From: Nothopassalora personata
Lineage: Eukaryota > Ascomycota > Dothideomycetes > Mycosphaerellales > Mycosphaerellaceae
Length of the DNA stretch: 64,000 nucleotides
Direction of reading: 5' to 3'
NCBI GenBank assembly: GCA_033816765.1
Contig: CM066291.1
Span: forward strand, 1,116,001-1,180,000
Positions 20,648 to 33,174 of this stretch are shown piece by piece. Each line of letters opens with the position of its first letter. Position 1 is the stretch's first letter. A program made the position numbers and the translations under genes. Under the pieces are notes generated by a model, which searched no databases, was not told where the DNA came from, and worked only from the letters and a program-made list of their open reading frames with translations.

Positions 20648-23600
20648 ATGGCTCCGGATATCAAGTCGGAGGACTTCTACGACAATGCGCGACCTCTTCC
20701 GGCTGACACTTCCGCTGCTGAGGCCGCCTTGAAGGCAAAGCTATCCCGGAAGCGGACCAAGACTGGCTGCTTGACATGTCGCAAGCGTCGCATCAAGTGC
20801 GGCGAGGAACGCCCTGTGTGTAAGAATTGCATCAAGAGCAAACGGCACTGCGAAGGATATAACCAGCGCGTCATCTTCAAGCAGCCTACCTTCGACTATC
20901 AGCCAGCTCCCAATGGCGGCGCCCACATCACCTTCCAGGCGGGATCCCCGGCAGGCCCGTCGAGTACACACCCAGACTTGCATGCGCAAGGATTTGACCC
21001 TTCGGCATTTGCCCACGCCCAACAGCAACACCCTCTCCCACAATACATTCAGGTATACGATACGCAGCTCCAGCAACACGTGACGATAGAGCAGCCGCGC
21101 CAACAGATCGTGCCGCATCTGCAGTCTCCCATACCGCACGTAAATGGTCAGCATCTGCCTCACCTCCAGCATGCCGCGGCATTCGCCTTTGAGAGGGTCC
21201 AGCAACCGTCCTTGCAAGCACAATATTTGGAGTCGACGCACGATGCTGCATCCAATATCCCGAGTTTTGCCTCGGCGGTCGAATTCACGGATGGCTACGC
21301 TGCCGCAAACTTCCAGCCAGTGACTGCAACAGCCGCGCATTTCAATTCCCATCAGGTGGATGGACAGAACGGGCAGATGATGCCTGTGGTATCGATGCCA
21401 ACTGGACAGATCTCGGATACTTACAGGCCAGCGTACGACCTCGCTGGTGTTCAGCACAACGTCAAATTTGAGCACGCTCGAACGCAAGCATGGTCAGATA
21501 CTAAGCCTTTAGCAGATGAACACGATATTGTTGTACCGACCCCTGTGTCAGCGACTTCAAGTCGAACGGTATCGTTCTCTCAGACACAGGCGGCAGTGGC
21601 GAGGCAACATTGGGAACTAAATAACTACGTTCATCATCCAGATACCGCCCGAGCGAAGGACTACAATATCCCCCTCGAGCATAATCCCCATCCTCAGATC
21701 AGCCCCAGCCTTTCGGGACCTCAGGGTTCGCTGAACGCAGATTACGTAACACCAGAGTACTACGAACAGGAAGCACACGCTGCTCCATATGCAACGCCCA
21801 CCTACATGCTGAACGCCGCCGCGGTGGAGATACAAGATGATGATTACTACGATGTGGAGCAAGATGATGAGATGGACGTAGACACAAATGCCTCTCTAGA
21901 ACATGGCATTGAACGGCAAAGGAAGTTGAGCAGGATCCTTGCACTTAACCAGATTAGCATCCACGACGGACAAATGCGACGGTACGACACCTTCATATAC
22001 GCTGGGATACTGGACAAGTACAGAGTGGAAGAGGTGGCCAGTCCGCTGAAGAATCCGGCGACTGCGAGGGTATTTGCGCACTTCATCTCGGCGACAGGAC
22101 CAAGCCTCTCAATCTTCGAACGTCATCCCAGGAACACTTCGATGATGTTCAACGAGAGCTCAATACCGGTATCGCAACAAGGTTTATGGACATACACCTT
22201 GCCGGTGGCGGCTCTCCGCAATCAAGGGTTGCTGCACGCGATGTTGGCCCTTGCCAGTTTACATATCGCCCGACTGCAGAATGCATCGGTAACGCCGTCT
22301 ATGCAGCATTACGCATGGGCCCTCAAGCGCATCCACAAATCCGTAGCTACGCCGAAAGGGAGACTGAAGGTCACGACTATCGCAGCTACCATGCTGCTCG
22401 GCTTTTACGAAGTGATGACGGCAGACCACATGAAATGGAATGCTCATCTTGCAGGCTCAAAACAGCTCTTTGTTGACACGGATTTTGTGAGCATGACGAA
22501 GGAATTTCGACGACTGAAGCGCGAGAAGGCAACGCGCATTCAGCTGGGCAGCAGGGGACGGCATGACTCGGAGGAGCCTTGGATGCAAGATGATCTCCTC
22601 GATCAGATGATGGACGTCGATGAGCGCGTGGTGAGTCACATGGTGGGCAAAGAAGTCCGATACGAAGATCATGGTGGTATTGAGACACCTCATGTGAATA
22701 CGTATCCTGGACTGGATCTGAGCAAGTTCGAGATCCTCAAGGATCTGTACTGGTGGTACTGCAAGCAAGATGTGATTCAGAGTATCTTGAGCGGCAATCA
22801 TCTCCTGTAAGGCCTTCGCGCGATGGACGATGTGCTGGAGCACATATACTGACTTGCCGCAGCATGGACTTCAGTCGATGGGCGAACTGCCCTCCGCGAG
22901 CACCACTAGGTCGAGGAGACGCAGTTCACGGAACCTTCGATCATCTTGTACTCCTTCTCGGAAGAGTCGCAGATTTCTCCTCAAGAGATCGTGAGCGGAA
23001 ATTGAAGCAGATGGAGGCCAATGGAGGGAATTGGAGACCAGCACCAAATATGAGTATACCGCGCCCACCGCAACAGCCACCGCCCCCTCCTACACCGGTT
23101 TCTGCCACGAACAGCTTCCCGATGCCAGGCACTGCAATACCTCCCCAGGGTCCATCTGGAGGCCCCCCGGGGCTCGCCATGCCGCAGTTCTTCGGTATGG
23201 CGCCTCCGCCTCGAGCAAATGTTCAAATGCCATCGGTCTACAGGCCGACACAGTCTACGACGTCGCCTCAGAGTGCGCGGCCTTACGATCCTCCTGAAGG
23301 CGATCTCCAAGCCCAGACGACGGCTGCTTTGGAAGAGTATGGACGTATCCGCGCCGCGCTCCGCACGTTCCAGATCAGTCTCGGCAAGGACTTCGAACCT
23401 CTTGGTCCAGATTACCATGTGCCTCAGATGACCGCCTTTGGCCAGGCATTGGTCTACCGGTCTTACGATATCGGCTGCATTTGGGCCCTATACAACATGG
23501 CTGTCATTATCGCCATCCGCGCTCATCCGCACATGCATCCAGCAGCTCATGCCGCCGCAGCGATTGCCGCCCACGAAACAGCATTCTTCGCCAACGAGAT

Positions 23601-24063
23601 TGGAAGGATAGCCGCAGGCATTGTACCAGGACCTCCGGAACAGCCGCTAAACCCAAGCCTGGGTGCTGCACTATGTGAAAGCTGCATGCCATCCTTCTTC
23701 GCAGCGGTACAATACCAAGATCCTCATCAACGGCGCGAGACAGTCCTACGGATATGGAGTATCGCGAAGCGTACCGGCTGGGGTAGCGCTGAGCTAATCG
23801 CTAACGGTTGCGAGACTGCTTGGGTGAAGGCAGCCGCTGCAGGAAGAGGACCACCATACGAAAGGATTGCCAGGCCACAGGAGTATACCAACGATCCTCG
23901 ACTGAACGGAAGCTGGGAAAGGCTCGATCCCAACGCTCAGCCAAATGAAATGGAAGATACAGACCGACGGCTTGTGAAGAAGAAAGCCCAGGCTCGACTC
24001 AACTGGGCTATCGGAGTGCTGGGCGTGGAGGATGACATGCATAAGATGCAACTCAGCGACTGA
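20648..24063 (+). CDS. Zn2Cys6 fungal transcription factor (1119 aa)
   Basis: Nuclear DNA-binding regulator. Exon 1 is 20648-22806 and exon 2 is 22863-24063, separated by a 56-nt intron (GTAAGG to CCGCAG). The binuclear zinc cluster has Cys41, 44, 51, 58, 61 and 68 in C-x2-C-x6-C-x6-C-x2-C-x6-C spacing (GCLTCRKRRIKCGEERPVC). A 350-residue Gln/Pro/His-rich region follows, probably for activation. The fungal transcription-factor domain starts near 440 (ERQRKLSRILALNQISIHDG) and includes LLHAMLALASLHIARLQ and, across the intron, MDFSRWANCPPRAPLGRGD. A proline-rich insert (PPQQPPPPPTPV) sits in the C-terminal half. If the intron is ignored, the frame ends at NHLL and the gene looks like two separate ones. 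Target genes are unknown. Confidence 0.9.
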
Positions 24064-25371
24064 CTAAGATACAAACAAGTGATTTGGAGATATCCCGCAA
24101 ACAGTCTTGGACGGTTAGCGGCTGCAGGCAGGCAGCCACGGTTGGAAAGTACTCGCTAGAAGCATGTCTCAGTACAGCCTTATGTGTAGATATTGGTCGC
24201 GGCACATGCGGCAGCATGTAAGTCATTTTGAAAGGGGTCGGAAGACTACTTATCAGCCAACCCGCCTTGTTTCAACTGCAGCTCTGTCATGTTCTGACCG
24301 CGCGAGAACGACCATGCATCAGCGCTCCAGATCTCCGAGCCGAGAGACAACGGCAGTGACTGTTCAAATCGGCTTCTCGGACGAACATGATGAAGCCAGA
24401 GGGTGAGAGCATCGTAGAGCTTCTGGAGAAACTTCTCCTTCCTGTGCCATACCCGGGCATTCTACTCGAGGACAGAGTGATATCATCAAGATCTCGAAGG
24501 CTCTCTATGGAAGAAGAGAAAGATGGCTAGCCAGACAGTTCGCGCTCCAGGAGGAAAAAGACGTAGCTCGAACGAGACGAGACCCATGCATGATGCTCGC
24601 GATCCTCGTCGCCGCACCTTCGATGGACCGGGTCGCTGTGCAATGCGATTTGTTTCATTCACCCTCTCTCTCTCTTGGAGCTTGGATGAGCATGAAGTGG
24701 TGGAAATGTATATCACGACTCACGGTATAGTCTGGAGTCTCCACTTTTCGGCAAAAGACTTGGTCCTAAGATCAGGAGGAGTGCGAAGAAGGGAAGGGCC
24801 TTCCTTGGTGGCGAGCGGAGCGTGGCAGGGAGTCATCCATCGCTTCACGGAGACGAATTCCACTACTGTAACGAGCTAGTCTCATCTCAGCTTGTGTGTG
24901 TGTGTGTGTGTGTGTGAAAAATGTGTGCACTTTCTTTGTTTTGCTCTATCGCAGCGCGAGCAAGACGGGTTCGAGGTGATGTCAGACGGCTGTGTCGCGT
25001 GCAGCCCGGTTGAATTTGCATGTGATGAGCCGCCGCGCGCGCATCTGCATATCTCCATCAGACTTTCAACTCCCGCCATCTACAAGATGTGAAGGCAGAA
25101 ACTGTGTCTCCAAGCCAACAGGGAGTCTTCGTGCACCAACCCGATTTTCCTTGATTGTGCCCCTGTCTGAGGCGACGCAACAGCTACGCCGTGGCCGCCA
25201 AAGCAACTATAACTTCATTAAGTCACTACAAAATACCTCCGCCGACTACACAACACCAGCAAGTGGTATCCCAACTCCAGCGTCCATCAAATCCTAAGAA
25301 TGGTATTCATCAACACGCGCCAAAGAACGCCAAGCAAGATCAACTTAAGTCAGAGGACACCTTGGATGCAT
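24064..25371. other. Convergent spacer with a TG microsatellite
   Basis: Lies between the 3' ends of the zinc-cluster gene and the myosin gene. A perfect (TG)n run occupies 24893-24916. A 118-codon frame at 24523-24879 has no recognisable content and is not called. Confidence 0.55.
24893..24916. repeat. (TG)n microsatellite
   Basis: Twelve uninterrupted TG units in the spacer between two convergent genes. Confidence 0.95.
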
Positions 25372-28300
25372 CTACCAATCGTCGCCGCCTTTATCGTTGT
25401 TCATAGCCTGCTGCCGTGCCTTGAGAGCGGCAGCCAAACCACCTGCCAGCCCGGCGCCGCCACCTCCGCCCTGAGGTGTCGCCGCACCGCTGTTTCCTCC
25501 CGATGCCCCTCCATTCGTGCCGTATCCGCTATCTCGAGGTGTTTGCGGCGCAGGCGCTGGCTTTCGCCCTGCAGGTCGTTTTGTCGGTGGCGCCGGCGGT
25601 ACTTTCTTGCCAGCACCAGCACCAACCACACCATTCGTGATGCCGCCGTTCGACATAGCAGGGGCTGGCGGTGGTGCTCGACTTTGTGTCGGAGGAGGCG
25701 GTGGAGGTGCTTGTTTGACTTCTTCGAGGTATGCAGCAGGCGTCCAGCCTGAGCCGGAGCTATCTAGTCTGCGGGCAAGCCACCAGCCTGTGATCTGAGT
25801 CAGTAATGATGTCGATTTACGGTTCGTGAGACGAGCTTACCATTGTTCTCCTTTTGTGTCACCACAATGATCTCACCTGCCTTGAGACTCATCTCCCCGC
25901 CCGTCTGACCTTGGAAGTCATAGAGAGCCTTGAATCGATCCTTCGGCGCTGCAGCAGCTGCAGGTGGTGGAGGGGGAGGAGGCACACGTCCGGACGATGC
26001 CGACTCATTGCGCGCATGACCGTTAGGAATAGCTGCAACAGGCTGTGGTACGGCGCGAGGTTGAGGTGTCGCTGCTGGCTGTTGGAACGCGATAGGCTGA
26101 GGCACCACGCGTTCCGCTGGTCGTGCATTGGCGCCAGGTAGAGGCTGAGCTTGGGGTATAGGTCGGCCAGATCGCTGCGCTGCTTGTTGTGAAAGCTTAC
26201 CACCAGTACTCTTCTTGAGGAGCTTGCCACTTGTGATCGCCTTTCCTGGCACGCTCCGGCCTTTCGGCGTGGGCTTGCTGACGGAGTTCGGCGGCTCGCC
26301 TGGGCCAGTATGGATGGTACCACTCTTGTATACATCGTCTCTTGGTACTTGTGGGTCCTTGACAGCCTTGACGGTTGCTGGTTTGCCGGGCTTCTTGTTG
26401 TATTGTATCGTCTCTGCAATCTGCAGTTGAGTAGCGCCTCTCGTGACTTGCTTGAGTTGAGTGAAGAATTCTGTCTTGAAGATACAGCTAAGAAGCGGGT
26501 CTGGTTCCTGAGGGCTGCCAACACCAAGCGCAAACCAGTCATCCTTGAGTGTGCTCGTACTGACGAACTTAATAGCACCGACCGGTATCGTCCTCTCAGA
26601 CACGATTTGCAGTTGCTTGTTCACCAAAGCTTGCTTCACAATGTAGACTGCTCGATTCGTGAGGACCAAGAATCGCGATTCAGGCTTGCTTGATCTTCCA
26701 AGCTTGGCAACCAGAAGCTCTGCTCGACACGAGAAATATGTCTTCTCACCATTGCCTATCCCAGCATTACTGCGGATCAGTGAGCCAGTACCTCCTTGGT
26801 TGTCGATCCCAAGGTAGTCGCCCATGAAACGTCGGTAGCCGACCAGGGAATACCGCCTGCGCTCTTTGCGGCCCTGCAATGTTCTGTGGCCTTCATCTCT
26901 GAGTTCGATGAATTCTCTGCCACCAGTCTTCTTTCGCCAGAACCGTTGGATTCTGGTCGCGGCTTCCGCGCGGTAGCGTAGGTAGTTTCGCCATGCCCGC
27001 TGGATGCGGATTGCCATGTTGTGCCAGTATCGGTCTCGCATCGTTTCCAGCGCGAAAAGTGTCTCGGGCGTCTTGATGAACGCTTTTGACACACCCATCT
27101 GCCACTCTTCTGCAGGGATTGACGTGTCCTTGAGAATCTGCCTCACGCCAGACTTGGCATCGCCAGTCCAGGTGTACTCACCAGCATAGCTACATTTCGG
27201 TGAGAGTAGGTAGAACCGCTCCACGAACTTCTCGAACGTTTGTCGGTACGCAAATCCTGCTCTTCGGATGCGAACGTTCTCCTGCAGACCAAGATACTTG
27301 ATTTGATGAAGCACATTCGGCGAGTTGTACTCAGTCGGGCTCTTGTTCTCGTTCGGCTTGATGGTTCGGATATAGCTCGGGGTGCACTTCATCAAGGTAG
27401 CCACCAGGTCGTTCGCAGATGCCTTGATCTTATCACCGGCCGTTGGTGGCCTTCTCCTGTTATCCTGGTCCACTTCGTGAGGGAACATGGTGTGCACGAA
27501 GTTGTTCGAGCTTTGTCCGACCAGGTTCAGTAAGTCCTTCAGCAGCTGGTCCTTGTTCTTGTCGGTCATTCCCTCAACGGCGTAGCTCACGTCACCAGCG
27601 TAGTGCTTGATCACGAATTGACCTTGCCTTGGCGCGAAGTTGGGGTTGCCTGATAGAGCGTTGAGCCTCTGCACGAAAGTTCCATCTGCAGCTGCCGGGT
27701 CCGCGTGCGCTGTCGCACATGCATCGTTCAGAGCTGCAAAGACACCAGGCGGTCTCTTCTCCTCGATAAGCTCGCACACGACCTTGTTGTCGAAGTACTT
27801 GATGGGTGTCCACTGGATTTGTTCCCTGGCGTACTCCTCCTGTTCTGTCTTCAACGTCAATTGAATGAAGATCTGCTGAAGCTTCTCGTTGACGTAGTTG
27901 ATGCAAAGTTGCTCAAAGGAATTCTTCTCGAAGATCTCGAATCCGTAGATATCCAGAATTCCCACGCTGTGCGACATGGCACCTCGAGCCTTCAGAGCCT
28001 GGTTCACGCGCTGCACGATCCAATCGAACATGTTTGTGTAGATGGCTTTGCTCAGAGCGTCTCGCACTGCCGTCGCTTGTGCAATATTCATGGGCGAATC
28101 GTAGACTGACCCTCTTCGGCCTCCTCTGCTCGTCTCGATGATCCTCGTTGTGAAGGCCTTGTTTACGTGGGCGTTGTCCACCTCCAGCAGGTACGCCACG
28201 AAATCGATGACTGACTGATCGCGTACTGCCGCATTGCCTTGTTCATCCTCCTGGAACGAGACATTACCGATCCACAGAATCGCAGCTAGCATGCGGAAGA

Positions 28301-29240
28301 TATCGTCCTGTTCTGCCTTTGTCATACCGATCACCCTCATAGCATCCACTGTGTCCTTGAGGTCTGCCACATCATCGATGCCTGGTACATCATAACACTT
28401 GCTCTTGGCGGTGTAGGTATATGTCGTTGGTTGCTGCACTCCAAAGTTTGTCCTGTGCTCCTGACTCGCTGCTTTCGTAAACTGGTAGAAGATGTGGAAA
28501 TTCCGCTCGTCCTTGATCTGCCCAACGACTCTGCTCTTTTCTAGGAGGTAGTTGTTGATATTCGCTCCGACCGGCTCGCCCTGCGCGTTGAACTGAATCT
28601 CGAGGTACTTTCCGAACCGCGAGGAGTTGTTATTTCGCAGCGTCTTTGCGTTGCCGAAGGACTCGAGAAGGGGATTCGTGGCTAGTACCATGTCCTTGAT
28701 CTCCTGGATGGACGAATTGCTGCCTCCCGAAACGTTCGCAATGTACTGCATGATCCGCTTCGCTGCCTCTGTTTTTCCCGCGCCGGACTCGCCAGAAATG
28801 ATGACACACTGGTTCTCGTTGTACGCCTTCATGTTGTAGTATGCGCTCTCGGCGATCGCGAAGACATGCGGTGGCATCTCCAGCCTGTTCTTCCCCTGGT
28901 AGCTTGAGAGTACCTGATCCGTGTATATGCCCAAGTCTCTGAACGGGTTGACGGACACCAGCACGTGTCCGATGTAGGTATAGATCTCGGCATTCTCGAA
29001 TCGCTTCTTCAGGTTGTCGTTGATGGCCTCGTTACTAATCTTGCTGATCAGCGTCAAGTCTGAGACTCCGACCTCCTTCTTCTTGTTCGTCTCGTAAGCC
29101 GCCTTTCGAATCTGTGGTTGACCGCCAGCTTGCGGTTGTGCCTGCGCGGCATCCTTCTTGCGCCCAGCGCGTTTGGTGACGGCCTGCGAATCTGTTAGCA
29201 GAAGATGACGTCGCTCTCACGGTCGCTTCTTGCGCACCAT
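25372..29240 (-). CDS. MYO1: Class I unconventional myosin (MyoA/Myo5 type)
   Basis: Actin motor of endocytic patches and polarised growth. Three coding exons: 29240-29238 (only the ATG), 29183-25841 and 25787-25372, for 1253 residues, the usual length. The basic start is [15 protein letters not shown]. The motor domain spans about 40-730 with P-loop GESGAGKT at 132-139 and [25 protein letters not shown]-rule phosphosite lies in [11 protein letters not shown]. Two IQ motifs ([20 protein letters not shown]) precede a TH1 tail that binds membranes. A Pro/Ala-rich TH2 region and an SH3 domain ([20 protein letters not shown], continuing as [17 protein letters not shown] in the last exon) follow. 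The protein ends in an acidic NNDKGGDDW that activates Arp2/3. Confidence 0.96.
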
Positions 29241-29918
29241 ATTTGTGGTATAGATGTGTTTCTGGTAGCCCTTCTGCTGGGCAAGCTACAGTAGTGCGAC
29301 CACCACCACCACCACCACCACCAGCAGTCTGGGGAGCTGCTTCTGGTCACCGGTCAAGAAATGCGCTATGAGAACGAACAAGCAAACGCTTCTCACGCGC
29401 AATAATAGCACCGACAGGCAGAAGTCACCACCGTGAAAATGTCGGGGGAGCGAGGAGTAGTCATCATCCCACTACATCATCCTCTTGGCGGGAACAATGC
29501 CGGACTTCCCTCTGTACAGCCACATCAATGACGGAAACGCGCGTTGCCTTCAGGCTTCAACATTCTTCACCGCAGACACGCAGTGGCAACATAGACGTAT
29601 GTATACATCCAGCGTCTCGACAACGGATGTCTGACCGTTTGCTCGTCAGCCACTGCATCATTGTAAGCAGCAATCAATGTATTGATATAGCTCTTCGATT
29701 TTCATCGATTTTCGGAAACTCATGCATCCACTACACTTCTGCTTTCGGTCATTGCAGAGGCCAAGGTTCTGCTCATGAGCGACTATGACGAGATACGTCG
29801 ATCAGCAGTAGGTGTAGTCTGAATGTCTCTCTCCGAGCACTGTACTCTCTCTCTCTCTCTCTCTGGCTTCTTTGTTTCCCTTCCGCAAGAACCACACGCG
29901 TGGCCATCGCTTTACGCC
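29241..29918. other. Divergent promoter region with two microsatellites
   Basis: Holds the promoters of the myosin and GMC genes. Contains an (ACC)n run at 29299-29323 and a (CT)n tract at 29845-29864 shortly before the GMC start codon. The CT tract is typical of fungal leader regions. Confidence 0.6.
29299..29323. repeat. (ACC)n microsatellite
   Basis: About eight perfect ACC units upstream of the myosin gene. Confidence 0.9.
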
Positions 29919-31850
29919 ATGCGAGGAGGAACAACACTAACTGCAAGCCTGCACGCCACCTTGGCCTTCGCAACCGCACGACCTTACGAAGGCACCCAGC
30001 AGCGAGTTGCTGGAAACGATTTTGGCCTTCCTGGGCATAACGCAACCTATGATTATGTCGTGGTCGGTGGTGGAACGGGAGGATTGGCGGTTGCGTATCG
30101 TCTCGCTGAGGATGGCACGAAATCGGTGGCGGTTGTTGAAGCTGGAGGATTTTACGAAATTGAAAACGGCAATATCTCAGTCGTTCCGGCTTACAACATG
30201 GAGTACAACTACATCACGCCGGATTCGCAGTGGGACAACCCGCTGGTTGATTGGGGCTTCCTCACCACTCCACAAGCTGGAGGCATGAATCAGCGCTTCC
30301 ACTATGGCAGAGGAAAGATGTTAGGAGGATGGTAAGTTGAGGCGCAGGGACCAGATGTATAGACCCGGCTGACCCGCATCAGCTCTGCCGAGAATGCCAT
30401 GAACTACAACCGGCCCACTGTTGGGACACTCCAAGCTTGGGCCGAAGCAGTTGACGATGCTTCCTACTCTTGGGAGAACTTCCTTCCATACTTCCGATCC
30501 TCGATCGAATACACTACTGCCAACACGTCGCTTCGTGCGTCTAATGCCACAGTGCCTGTGGTGAAGGGTGAGAATGGGACGGCGCCATTGCAGGTGTCTT
30601 ATCCGCACTGGGCTTCGCCGATGTCTTCCTGGGCACAACTTGCGTTCCGTGAACTTGGAATTGAAGACACGAACGACCAGATCAGTGGCGACCTTGTCGG
30701 ATCGCAATACAATACTCTGACTATCAATCCAAAGGATCAGTCGAGAAGCTCTTCGCAATCGGGGTACCTGACGGCAGCACTCAACAACCGCAGATCGAAT
30801 CTCAAGGTCTACACCCATACGCTTGCCAAACAGATCATGTTCAGCTCAAACAAGACCGCAACAGGCGTGCGGGTACAGAGTGGTCCATCGCCACAGTCAT
30901 ACTTCCTGGAAGCTAGGCAAGAGGTCATCTTGTCTGCTGGCGCATTTCAGTCGCCGCAGCTGCTCATGGTCAGCGGCGTCGGACCAGCAGCACAACTGAA
31001 GCAGCACAATATCTCGGTAGTTGCCGATCTGCCTGGTGTTGGGCAGAATATGTGGGACCACGTCGTGCTCACCGTTGGCCGCCAAATAGGTGTCGAGACC
31101 TACGGAAGCCTCATGAACCAAACGCTGGCAAGAGCAGCAGAGGCCAACTATGCCAGCCCGCCACACACCGGCATCTTGACCAATGACCAGTCCGATTACC
31201 TTGGCTGGGAGAAGATTCCAGCCTCATATCGTTCCAACTTCACGGCAGCCACAGCTCAGATCCTGAACAACACCTTCCCAGCCGACTGGCCTGAAGTCGA
31301 ATACGAAATTTCCATCTCGCCGTTCGGCGCGCCGTCCTTATCCACACCTTCGAACCCAATTGACGTAGGCTACTTCCAGGCCGACCTCATCGCACCGCTC
31401 TCCCGCGGCAACGTCTCAATCTCCAGCGCAGACATGTCCGACCCTCCTCTGATCAACCCGAACTGGCTCACAGACCCAGTCGACCAAGAAGTCGCCATCG
31501 CCGCCTTCAAACGCGGAAGAGCTTTCTTCAACACTTCCGCCATTGCACCCATCCTCATCGGAGACGAACTCACGCCAGGTCAGGACTTACCCGTGGGCAG
31601 CACTGATGCCGAGACTTTATCGTACCTGCAGCAGAATATCGGCTTCAACTGGCATGCGAGCTGTACGTGTAAGATGGGGAGGAAAGATGACCCGATGGCG
31701 GTGGTGGATTCTCATGCGAGAGTGATGGGAGTGCAGAAGTTGAGAGTGGTGGATGCCAGCTCTTTTGCGTTGTTGCCGCCGGGACACCCACAGGCAACGG
31801 TGTATGCGTTGGCGGAGAAGATTGCGGCGGATATCCTTGCTGGTCGATGA
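29919..31850 (+). CDS. Secreted GMC-family FAD oxidoreductase
   Basis: Glucose-methanol-choline flavoenzyme, probably an aryl-alcohol or related alcohol oxidase/dehydrogenase. Exons 29919-30331 and 30383-31850 flank a 51-nt intron and give 626 residues. A short signal peptide (LTASLHATLAFATA) suggests secretion; an in-frame ATG at 29823 would bury it, so 29919 is preferred. The FAD fold reads YDYVVVGGGTGGLAVAYRLA. The intron splits GRGKMLGG-C-SAENAMNYNRP, where most relatives have Ser instead of Cys. GMC signature 2 is GAFQSPQLLMVSGVGP. The active-site pair is likely His in FNWHASCTCKMG and His in PPGHPQATVYAL. There are many N-glycosylation sequons. The substrate is not predictable from sequence alone. 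Confidence 0.93.
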
Positions 31851-32637
31851 GCTCATGTGAGAGGCCTCAAGTTCCAAGTCTTTCGCTCCGGTTATGACTC
31901 ATGAGCGGGATTGCCAAGGATGGTTGCGAGGGCTCGTGGTACGTACTGTCAGCGATGCGGCCGCATTGGTGTGAGCAGTGCCTACCCGTGGCATAGCGAC
32001 CCGGGCCATAGCCGCATCGTCACAAGTCGAAACGTGCTCCACGCAGGAATTTAGCTAGACGCTCACCCTGAAGTTGATTGCCTTCTGACGAAATGAAGAA
32101 TAATGGAATAAGCGGATCTCAAAGCGCAACAAACGATGCAGCGTTTTGTACAGAGCATTGACATATGACCAACTGGATCGTCTAACCTCCGGCACAAATC
32201 TCAACTCCACTCTTTGCGTAGTACCATCTCAACACAAGTTCCTCCTCCAAGTCCCTTGATCAAGACCTTCAAAGCCCAAAATAATAAGGCGACACAGTAG
32301 CCGGAACGCCACCCTGCCATCCTCCCGTACTGCAAGTCTGCATCAGAATTCGTTCGTTGGTCTCGTTCCGTCGCCAAAAAGACAGCAGTAGTATCACCAC
32401 GTAAACAAGGATGGTCGACGATGTTGCTTAACCAAGGACCACCACTACCACGGAACGCCATACACGAAATACACCTCAGCATGGAACCGCCCCAACCGAA
32501 AGTAGAAAAGAGGGAAGAAAAAATCTCACCTCCCAATGGATTCCCCAACCTCTGCGTCGATGCGTACATTCTGCGAGGAAGAAAGGTTTCGTCAGAAGAG
32601 GCACTGGGTCGGTTTGTGAGTAGGCATGTGCTACACA
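31851..32637. other. Convergent spacer
   Basis: No recognised gene. A minus-strand frame at 32201-32638 could be a 3' exon or UTR of the next gene but has no protein-like features. Confidence 0.4.
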
Positions 32638-33174
32638 TCAGATGAACATGGGTAAGGCGACGGGGAGTTCTTTGTTCTTGATGATGATGATGATGAAGTC
32701 AGAAGACTCGTTTTCTTGGTTTCTTGGAGGAAGAAGAGCGAGACTTACTTCGTAACCCATACTCCTATTCCTCCACATAGCATTCCTCTCCCGCCTCTTC
32801 GCTTCGGGGTCCTCGTCGAGGTCGGAATCGGATTCGCCGAGCAAGACGCGTTTGATCCAGCTGCGCGAGGACTTGTTTGGTTTGGTGGGTTTCGCTGCGT
32901 TGCTGGACTTCCGGGATGAGGAGTCGATTGTGCTCGTGGTTCGTGTTGACGTCGCCGATGAGGTATTCCGGCTGGAGCTGATGCTCTTCTTATCGGAGCC
33001 GTAAGGACGACCGTTATCTGACGTTTCTTCTTTCTTGGCTTTCCTGCTCCAACGCGATCGTTTTGAAGATGTGGTTGACTTCTTATCCGCCTTGTCGGAG
33101 TGGAACGGTTGGTTACTCTTGGTAGCAGAGTAGGACTTGCTATGAGCCGGTGGAAGTGGCGTGGTGAAAGACAT
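32638..33174 (-). CDS. Ser/Lys-rich protein of unknown function
   Basis: Starts MSFTTPLPPAHSKSYSATK at an ATG at 33174. The first 142 residues are basic and Ser/Thr-rich (SSKRSRWSRKAKKEE, KKSISSSRNTSSATS), followed by SWIKRVLLGESDSDLDEDPE and a conserved-looking end, RRERNAMWRNRSMGYE. At GAA the sequence GTAAGT (32748) is a strong splice donor. If unspliced, the frame runs on to a stop at 32638 through an unlikely tail containing five Ile in a row. A splice to an acceptor near 32628 (TGTGTAG) is possible, so the true 3' end is uncertain. No family recognised; probably disordered. Confidence 0.5.
   Translation of the reverse strand: MSFTTPLPPAHSKSYSATKSNQPFHSDKADKKSTTSSKRSRWSRKAKKEETSDNGRPYGSDKKSISSSRNTSSATSTRTTSTIDSSSRKSSNAAKPTKPNKSSRSWIKRVLLGESDSDLDEDPEAKRRERNAMWRNRSMGYEVSLALLPPRNQENESSDFIIIIIKNKELPVALPMFI

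Noticed and set aside
20741..21487. 248-codon minus-strand frame
   Set aside because: Antisense of the Gln/His-rich part of the Zn2Cys6 gene; composition is that of a reverse reading.
22753..24063. A separate gene beginning MVLQARCDS
   Set aside because: Its first part reads through a clear 56-nt intron. From 22863 it continues the transcription factor in phase with a conserved RWANCPPRAPLGRGD motif.
24523..24879. 118-codon frame in the spacer
   Set aside because: No recognisable motif, no intron or leader signal.
32201..32638. 145-codon minus-strand frame
   Set aside because: No family features; more likely 3' UTR or a downstream exon region of the Ser/Lys-rich gene.
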